In this document: piece by piece, positions 49,641 to 64,000 of the stretch | Numbering within the stretch: position 1 is the first letter of the stretch | How the letters are laid out: every line of letters starts with the position of its first letter | Origin: Ziziphus jujuba | Lineage: Eukaryota > Streptophyta > Magnoliopsida > Rosales > Rhamnaceae | NCBI RefSeq assembly: GCF_031755915.1 | Contig: NC_083379.1 | Location: forward strand, 13,749,501-13,813,500 | DNA: 64,000 bases | Direction: 5' to 3' | Translations under genes and position numbers: made by a program | Notes under the pieces: model-generated | Seen by the model: only the letters and a program-made list of their open reading frames with translations | Told to the model about the DNA's origin: nothing | The model's database searches: none

Positions 49641-50867
49641 TGTTCAAAAATCCAAAAAAAAGAAAAACAACAAAAACAAAAAAATTCTATCTCTTGAAAC
49701 ATGCAAGAGTAATTCTTCAAATTCTAACTTTAAAAGCATTTTTTATGTGTCTTATCTCAAAGCGAGCTTGAGCATAGCCACAAATGAATATTTTGAAATA
49801 CTGATTGAACCTAACATCCTCATTTGTAAAAAGATAGTGTGAGATTAGCAATTCGCAAACCACAGTCACAATACCGGCTTGGCTTTTGGGTTAGGATTAC
49901 TGAGTATTTTGGTATCGTACAAGCACCATACGATTTCGTAGTATTTTGGGTCTTTTTTTTCAGAAAATAAAAATGGTTTGAAAGATAGATATTAACGTAC
50001 CCTTACAACCTTGAATATTGAATTAATCTGCATTGACCAAGCAATGTTTATAGTTCCAGTTGCCCCTCCACCAAATTTTTTTATATTATATGTAGCAATG
50101 ATAAGTTTAATGTGTATATATATATATATATATATATCTTTCTTTAATATGTACACATAATATTTATATAATTGTTGCTGCATAATTTTTCTATCCACAC
50201 AGAGAAGCAATTCACCCAAAGTGAATAGTTACTTACATAAATAAAATATTTATAATTAATTAACTAACAACTCGGATATATATATATATATATATATATA
50301 TGTAACTCTTGGAAAAAAGACCCAGCTATACCTGCCAAACACAATAACATATATATACTTTTTTTTTTATTTTGGTTAAATGACAATAATATAAATATAA
50401 TTGCGAAAACCACTAATAAATTATATATTATTAAGTAGCTATTAATTTACCCTAAATTCTTATCAACGATCAAATAGTACATTATTAGATAAGAATGTAA
50501 TTTTTTTTAATCCAAAAAATATTTTTAAAAAAAAAAAGGCCACGAATATGGATCTATTACATATGCATATATAGGTATATATACGGTTAGACTCAAATTA
50601 AAGTTTTAATATTAAATTATTTTTTTTAATTTTAAATCATATTAAAAGTTAAGATTTAATATTAAATTTATCGACCATTCGATTTTAATATGGTACATTT
50701 TACTCAAACAGAATTTTAATATATTTAAATTCATATTTGATCTTTTTTAATTTTAAATTCTAACTGTTGATATTAAAACTCTCGTACCATCATGAATATT
50801 GCAATCTCTATATATAGAAGTATACATTGAACAAACCTAAAAGAAAATTGCTATGTATGGAAGTGGA
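49641..50867. other. AT-rich spacer in copy B
   Basis: Holds TA runs at about 50118-50137 and 50277-50301. The interval corresponds in position to CASPL1B and its upstream region in copy A, but I find no recognisable CASPL exon. Confidence 0.5.
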
Positions 50868-51110
50868 ATGAGAAAAGTTATAGTTGTAATCAAGATGAAG
50901 ATGATTACCATGATGATAGGTATAAATGTTTACAATTGCTGCTGAGCAGCACCGTACAAGGCCAATCATTCTACCTCTTCCTCCCCATTTTTTCACTCAG
51001 ATTTTCATCCTTTTCTACGATACATACGTGGAACAAAGTTGCTTGAATGCTTAGAGTATGCGTTAAATCACAAACTTTTGAATCTTATGACCTTTGTCAT
51101 GATAAATATT
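50868..51110 (+). pseudogene. decayed paralogue of the 44404 small cysteine ORF
   Basis: From the ATG at 50868 the Met-rich start is kept (MRKVIVVIKMKMITMM), but a TGA follows two cysteines at codon 26. Downstream DNA still aligns with the 44404 ORF: CCTCTTCCTCC, GATTTTCATCCT, GAACAAAGTTGCTTGAATGC and TTTTGAATCTTATGACC. A further frame change separates the LLECL segment from FESYDLC. Both the stop and the shift argue against function. Confidence 0.6.
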
Positions 51111-51587
51111 TTACCAAATGTACCCAAATGCTTTAATTAAGACTCATTACATATGATCTATTTGTCTAAAGGGAACATACAACGTACAATATCACTTCAT
51201 ACTTTTATATCGAGTTCTCATTTAACGAAAATTATTTTATACTTTAATGTATTCACAATCCCCTAATTTAATGTGTCTACCAAAAATTCATAAATCCATT
51301 TATGATAATAGTCTTGTGTTGATAAATTCCTTTTGGCAATATTCAGATGATGTCGAGCAAAATTTTCTTGATTATAAAATAGCAAAATTTTCTTTATTAT
51401 AAAACTAATAAAATTTAATTATATTTTTTTATTAATTTAACAATACATTACTTATTCAAATTTTTTTAATTCAGTGGTGGACTAAACACTGTATTGTACT
51501 AAAATAATCTTGTTCTAGTGCAATCGAATTTTATCACAAATATCCAATCCAATCGTACATATACCAATAAAAAAAGAGTTGATCAAG
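51111..51587. other. AT-rich spacer
   Basis: No gene seen. 51580-51587 (TGATCAAG) is the left target duplication of the following hAT element. Confidence 0.5.
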
Positions 51588-52120
51588 TAAAGGTGTAAAT
51601 GAGTTGAGTCGAGCCAAATATTGACATTTTTAAGCTCAGTTTGCATGATTTTAAGAGAGCTAAAGATTGGCTCAAGCTCACAAAATTTTAAAATTACTTA
51701 TTTAAGTCCGATTTGATCCATTACATTATAAACGTTTAAAAACTTAAATATTTATTTTCTTAGAATAAAAATTTTAACATTATTAGTTAATAAATTTCAA
51801 TTATTTTATTAATTTTATTATAAAAATATTTTAATTTTAAAAATATTATAAATTTAAATTTAAATATAAAAAATATTATTTATGCATTATAAATACTTAA
51901 TGTGTTTAAATTCATAATATAACTTTTATATAAATATATGATTGATAAATTTGAGTTACTCATGAACTACTCACTAACTCAATTTATTACTCAAGATTGG
52001 CTCTTGAGCTTTATTTCTTGTTTAAGCTCGGCTCTTTTTCTTTACAATCGAATTCGAATGAGCTAAAATCAAATTGAGATTCAGTCGATTAGAAGCTGTT
52101 CGAGCTTATTCACAGCCCTA
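51588..52120. mobile_element. non-autonomous hAT element (533 bp)
   Basis: Flanked by the exact 8-bp duplication TGATCAAG (51580-51587 and 52121-52128). The left end TAAAGGTGTAAATGAG and the inverse of the right end, TAGGGCTGTGAATAAG, agree at 11 of 16 positions. Subterminal GAGTCGAGCC / AAGCTCGG / TTCGAGCTTATT motifs recur. No coding frame. Confidence 0.88.
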
Positions 52121-52128
52121 TGATCAAG

Positions 52129-52794
52129 TGCTGGATGGGACAATTTATCTTACATTTATGCTAGGTTTTAAAAGTTGTTTTTCAATGCAAGAAAGCCTAT
52201 GTTGATATTGTTGTTATTGTTTTTCAATATAATGTAATTGTTAATTTGTTATGGATGAACAAGAAGAAGTACTAAACAAATTTTTTTTTCTTTTTTTTTT
52301 TTTAACTTGCATAAACTATGTTCAACTTTAGAACACAATAAACTAAGATAGTAAATTATGATTAAAAAAAAAAAACCTAAACTAGTAAATAAGTATATGT
52401 TCATTTATAAAAATTAAAATGAGTTAACTGCACTTTAATATCTCAACTTTCAAGTTTGTACAACTTAGATCTTTAACTTCATAAATGTATAATTTAAGCC
52501 TTCAACTTTTCAAATATATACATTCTTAGGCCTAGACAACCAAAGGCTTATATTGCACAAACTTTTCTATGTATCTATGCACACATTTTCATCTATTAAC
52601 AAAGAAAAAGTAAATATCTTTCCTAAAATTTCATGAAATTTTGAGTTTACAAACCATGATTGGGAGTAATCAAATGATGATGCTATGAAATTTCTTCCTA
52701 ACTATACATATATTTATACATATAGTTCTAATCAGTGAAGGTAAAATGGTCGTTACATTCCATCACGATTTATTTGCATTATAGTTAGACTTAA
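52129..52794. other. AT-rich spacer
   Basis: No gene or resolved repeat seen. Confidence 0.5.
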
Positions 52795-53233
52795 GGCTCC
52801 ATTTGAGAAGTATTAAAATTTTGAGGGAAACTAATTTTTAAAAATTAATTTTTTGAAGATTTAGTTTCCTTGAAATCAATTTTTTATAAATTATTTGTTA
52901 AAGTGTTTTGTGAATACAAGGTTATTTAGAACTTACAAGTAATTAATTAATTTATTCACTAAAAAAAGTATAAGAAATTAATTTATGTTTCAAAAATTGA
53001 AGATTAATTTGTATTTTAATAAAAAAAATATAAAACTAAATTTTCAGAAAATTTTAAAATAATATATATTTTTTTAAAGAATTCACTTTTCACCTTATTT
53101 TCTAATATTATGGAATTAATTTCCTCTAATGCTCATAATTTCTTCCTTCTTAAAATCATCCAAACTTAGGAAAATTTCTTTTTCTTAAAAAATTTCAAAA
53201 TTCTCACCAAAATTAACACTTCCAAATGAAATT
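52795..53233. mobile_element. MITE-like element with imperfect terminal inverted repeats
   Basis: The left end GGCTCCATTTGAGAAGTATT pairs imperfectly with the right end, AATTTCATTTGGAAGTGTT as read inverted. Further inward, AAAATTTTGAGGGAA pairs with TTTGGTGAGAATTTTG. GGCTCCATTTG resembles Tourist (PIF/Harbinger) ends. The interior is A/T-rich. No certain target duplication was identified. Confidence 0.5.
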
Positions 53234-53789
53234 TTAGAATATTATAATGTGATAATTATTTTATGCTTATACATATGTATTAAATTGACCGCTAAATACA
53301 AAATAATATTTTGTGCCTTTTTTTAGATGAAGCCCAAATAGAGTGTGACTCCCAAGATAAATGACACAGCATGAGAAGTGACCAACAAGCATAAACCCAC
53401 AAACATAATTTTTGGCCAATTATACTTTCTGTCGCTTCACACGCTTCCTCTTGCTTAAAGCAAATGCGATCCACACTGGAAAAAATAGCTTTGCTTTCCT
53501 TTGCAAAAATTGACATTTTAAACTACTTTTTGGTGTGAAAAGTACAAAAACGGAAACAATTTTACATGCAAATCCTTTAGCTACTTAAACAATTTGGAGA
53601 GATTAAAATGTTTTTACATTATAATATATATTTTTGGCATAATTATCCTTGAAATTCAAAATTTAAGATATTTAAGCACCAAAGAGAGGGGGTGGGGGAG
53701 GGAAGTTTTAAAGCAAAGGAAACACAAAGGACCGATCATTACAAAAGAATAGAGAGGGTGGTTGGTGTTGTGGAACTAAGAAATTAATT
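53234..53789. other. promoter side of the DUF662 gene
   Basis: AT-rich, then a purine-rich GAGAGGGGGTGGGGGAGGGA tract (about 53684-53703) 90 bp upstream of the start codon. No other gene seen. Confidence 0.5.
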
Positions 53790-54713
53790 ATGCAGAAGAT
53801 GCTAAGCCTTGGTAGTATCGGAAGCAGTGGGAGGCTATCAACAGAGGAGAATATTGAGGAACATGAGGAGACCTTATCAAGTTTCCAAGCTAGGGAAGAA
53901 GAAATTGAGAGAAAGATAATGGAGGTTAGGAACAAGGTTCAGCTTCAATTGGGTCGTGCCGAAGAAGAAACTAGGCGTTTGGCACACATTTGGGAAGTAA
54001 GTCTGTATTCCAATTCCACAAATCATGCATGTACATATATATATATATATATAATTCCACAAATCATGCATGTATATATACTTTTCTGCATTATTTATAC
54101 ACAATCTTTGCAGGAACTCGAAGTAATGGCAGATCCCATGAGGAAGGATGTAGCTAATTTTCGAAAGAAAATCGATATAGCTAATCGAGAGCTTAAGTCA
54201 ATTGGACATACCTGCCAGAAGAAGGTGTGCATCCATATATTTTTCTCTAAGTTTTTTATTTTTTTGCCTCATTCGCATAAGAAAAACATGAAACTTTTGA
54301 ATTTCAATGAATATAACTCTTTTTTTTTTTTTTTTTTTTTTTGGGGTTGTAATTCTTAACTGCGATAGGAAAAGGAGTATAAAGAGGCACTTCAAACTTT
54401 CGATGAAAAGAACTTAGAGAAGACTCAGCTTGTCACCACTTTAGTAGAGGTAAATATTACAAAACATCTCTATTATGAACTTTCAATTTTTGAATTGTTT
54501 TTGCCAAAATAATAAATAAAATACCTTTTTCGAGATGCTTTAGTGATACGAAAATAATTACTAGTAATTGATGGTTCTGATATAGATTTTGTTTTCTCCT
54601 TCACATTGTCGCTGAAAACTTCTTACCAGCTGCTAGCAGAGAGCGAAAGATTGAGGATGCAAAAGCTAGAAGAGCTCAGCAAGAATATAGAATTACTGCA
54701 ATTGGATAAATAG
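53790..54713 (+). CDS. DUF662 coiled-coil protein, RAB6-interacting golgin-like
   Basis: Four exons: 53790-53996, 54114-54224, 54369-54449, 54630-54713; 160 residues. The start MQKMLSLGS, then ARE-EEIERKIMEVRNKVQLQLGR, EEETRRLA, ADPMRKDVANFRKKID, LKSIGHTCQKKEKEYKEAL and ESERLRMQKLEELSKNI match the plant DUF662/GORAB-like family. Nearly the whole protein from residue about 25 is charged heptad-like coiled coil, with no signal or membrane segment. Animal GORAB proteins bind RAB6 at the Golgi. The plant members' role is inferred from that similarity and largely untested. Its length matches family members I recall. Confidence 0.92.
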
Positions 54714-55535
54714 TCATTTATGTATTGTATTGATTGGTTTTCTATTGTTTCCTCAAATAAATTTGCGTGTACAATGAATGCTTGGCACATATATCATATA
54801 TTATACATATACGGACAATAATATTTTATCGGGCACTTAGCATCCAGTTACATGTAATCTTACATGCAACCAGTCATCAGACACCCTAATATAAGCTGGG
54901 ACAACAAGCATAAAATTTTACGTATATAAATTGGCATGTGTTGATGAATCTTTCAACTATTTTTTGTGCCTCTAAACGTGTCACTTAGGGTTAATCTGAA
55001 ATACAAAAAGTCATATACATATTTATATATATATAAATATATCGACTATTGAAGTGCAGCAGAATGGAAGGGAAAATTGCACGTAATTTCATCCAAAACA
55101 ATGCATGCCAGACCAAACCCTTGCATTCGCTCAATTCTGATGATCGGAAGATAAGACCAAATCCAAATGAATGAATTCAAAGACCATGAAGTGAATTTTG
55201 CATATTTCAACTCTGGTCAGCCTGACCTAAGACTTACTACGTACTTCACTGTGCATAAATTCGATCCATATCGACTCTGAAATCAGCAACAACTATATCA
55301 GCCAAAAATTAATGGCACTTCAAACTCACATAATGACTTCTCCTAAACAGTCTGATTCATATGCTGTTCAGCATTAAATTAGCATGCATGGGTGAACACA
55401 AAGTAACGTCTGTCCAAGCAAATTCTTATGCAAATGTGAAGGCAAAAGAACAAGAAGAAAATTACAGAGAAAATAAATAACGAAAAACCCTATGTTACTG
55501 CACTGGACCATTAAAAGCTTGAGAAATTACACTAA
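54714..55535. other. convergent 3' spacer between DUF662 gene and MSI1
   Basis: Both neighbouring genes end here, so it holds two 3' UTRs. No gene seen. Confidence 0.6.
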
Positions 55536-62447
<6,912 letters not shown>

Positions 62448-63383
62448 TTAATTATCTACATTTTTCCGCATCTCTGCAATGAACGTTGTGAATGCGGCTC
62501 TCCATTCAGCAGTTTGTGATTGACTGCAGAATATCCTATGCAATGTCTCTAACTCTATGGGACTCGCCTTCTTCAATAGTCCTCGTACAACCTCCTGCAC
62601 TTCTTTGTTGGTTGAATGGTTACCTCCACCTATAGATGGGTTATTCTCGTCCTGCTCTCTACTAGAAACCTTTGGCTTCATTTCGCCTAGGGAGCTAATT
62701 GGTCCGAGTGAATGCTTCTTCACATCAGAATCATTTTTCGAAGTAGAGGGCTGTGTTTGCCTGTGAATCCAGTACTCTATGCATTGATGATTTGGATCAA
62801 GCGCCTCGATAGCCTGAGGAGAATTCAGTCAAAATTCAAAATCAGTTACTAAAACAAGGTAACTTGCCCTTGAAATCAAATGCATGCCAGTAAATAACAC
62901 ATATATGTTTGAGTCTCGATGCAAGCAGCCATGTGTCCAGCATTCCCAATTCCCATGCCCAAAAAGCACTAATAGGAGAAGTAGGAAACAGGAAAAATGC
63001 TTTCAACTTTAAAGATTCACATCAAAGTATACTTTTCATTTCTTATGAAAACAAGAGATATAGTTTTGTTCTTAGACACCAAGCAATAAAATTTTAAAAC
63101 AAAAGTCGCTTTAGCTGGCTCAACCATAGAATAATGTGAAAATCAAACAAAACAAAACAAATGAAATAAAAAGATAATGGTTTACCTGAATAACGGGTTG
63201 GGAGAGTAACCCGAACATTTCAAGCCCATCAATGCTATTTAGAGGCTGCAAATAGGGTAATCCTTGTTTGCCTAGTGAACTTAGTCTCTTTATTTCTTGG
63301 TTCAGTCTCTCTATTACCATTTTCCAACAGCTCTCTGCTGAAACGCTTGTAAAAGAGTCATCTGGACAATCTTCCAAAGTAAC
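62448..63383 (-). CDS. C-terminal exons of a JMJ14/JMJ18-type histone demethylase (partial)
   Basis: Two exons on minus: 63383-63186 (66 codons) and 62813-62448 (121 codons plus TAA). The first encodes VTLEDCPDDSFTSVSAE, CWKMVIERLNQEIKR and GLPYLQPLNSIDGLEMFGLLSQPVIQ, the FYRC half of a FYR domain. The second starts AIEALDPNHQCIEYW, which continues the FYRC consensus, and ends with EVVRGLLKKASPIELETLHRIF. This is the C-terminus of plant KDM5-like JMJ14/16/18 proteins, JmjC H3K4 demethylases that act in flowering-time and silencing control. The JmjN, JmjC, zinc-finger and FYRN parts must lie beyond 64000. JMJ14 versus JMJ18 cannot be decided here. Confidence 0.88.
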
Positions 63384-64000
63384 CTGAAAATAGTGCCCCA
63401 AAAAAAAAAAGATATACATTATGACGCAACACAAATAAATAGTGGATATGAAAGAATTAGTGCAAATTTGACTGCTAAAAAGAAACACCTAAAACTTACA
63501 AGAACCTTTAAGAGTTGAAACTGAGGCCTATAAGCCTGTGATTAAATTTTTCTAACAGTCAAACCATTAAATAAGATGTCTTGAGTTTGTCTAACATGTA
63601 TCTCATGCTCTTTGCCCTAGCAGTATAACTTAAATCACATCCTCACCAACCAACTTTGTGTTCTCAATAATACAATTCAGTCCTCATTTTAATATCATTA
63701 GTGTTCAGAGTAACAGAGAGACAGAAAAGGCAAAGCCTGATACCATGTAACAAGTTGTCTCTAGTAACTGTTTAGAGGTTCAACCAACTTTTCTTCATAT
63801 GCACATCACCTTTTCTTTTTATTGCAACAAAAATGAATTAAGAAAAAATGATGGTCTCTTAGGATGACAGGAGATATGAATTTTTGGACAGATTTTTGAT
63901 ATCCCCAAACATTCATGCCCTGTATCCCAGCAAGACAAGAAAGATGTCTTTTCTTTGGGGTTGATAGGTGAGATCCCAGGGCATCAGAAAGAGAAAAAAT
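63384..64000 (-). other. intron of the JMJ gene running off the window
   Basis: No exon fitting the FYRN or upstream part was found on the minus strand, so the next exon should be past the right edge. Confidence 0.6.

Noticed and set aside
49992..50219. Minus-strand frame in copy B as a CASPL1B remnant (shared GGGAT-like residues)
   Set aside because: Only a short GG-rich stretch resembles CASPL1B exon 3; the transmembrane and cysteine motifs are absent.
63384..63488. Upstream extension of the JMJ exon into a hydrophobic stretch
   Set aside because: A polypyrimidine tract and AG directly precede the VTLED codons, so the extension is intron; the family continues differently upstream.

Overview
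The window is nuclear DNA of a flowering plant, most likely a eudicot and probably a rosid. The genes are intron-rich with GT-AG introns and AT-rich spacers. The products are plant-specific or chloroplast-targeted, and the transposons (Ty1/copia, TRIM-like, hAT) are plant types. I cannot name the species from sequence alone. No bacterial-style operon, CRISPR array, tRNA or rRNA gene was seen.

Layout. 1-5.05 kb is a nearly complete Ty1/copia retrotransposon with identical LTRs and a 5-bp target duplication but a broken pol. A decayed TRIM-like element follows (5.3-6.2 kb). Host genes, with strands: RPI4-like protein (6.5-9.0 kb, -), SBT2-type subtilase (11.9-17.8 kb, +), proteasome beta-3 subunit PBC1 (19.8-23.8 kb, +), LSD1-type zinc-finger protein (26.6-30.1 kb, +), outer envelope protein OEP7 (31.7-31.9 kb, -), plastid lysophosphatidate acyltransferase LPAT1 (34.7-38.0 kb, +), CASP-like 1B membrane protein (40.2-41.1 kb, -), an unrecognised small cysteine-containing ORF (44.4 kb, +), a DUF662/RAB6-interacting-golgin-like protein (53.8-54.7 kb, +), histone-binding WD40 protein MSI1 (55.5-60.3 kb, -), and the C-terminal exons of a JMJ14/JMJ18-type histone demethylase (62.4 kb to beyond the right edge, -). 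For every multi-exon gene the exon joins were worked out by eye and keep frame.

The 37.5-51.1 kb interval is the most unusual part. It is an old, uneven tandem segmental duplication. Copy A holds the real LPAT1 last exon, CASPL1B and the small cysteine ORF. Copy B holds a decayed LPAT1 last exon and a decayed copy of the small ORF, and is split by about 2.6 kb carrying an unrecognised GC-rich, frame-broken locus. Three non-autonomous hAT elements with exact 8-bp target duplications, a fold-back element and two MITE-like elements lie in or near it.

The genes do not form one pathway. Three act in plastids or on their surface (RPI4-like, OEP7, LPAT1). Two are chromatin regulators (MSI1, JMJ). 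One is a cell-death and stress regulator (LSD1). The order SBT2 - LSD1 - CASPL1B - JMJ resembles, from memory, the Arabidopsis At4g20380-At4g20430 block, which suggests an ancestral gene order loosened by insertions. I found no clearly novel multi-gene system. The best leads are the decaying duplication with its small-peptide pair, the subtilase splice-donor duplication and the residue changes in the RPI4-like protein and LSD1.
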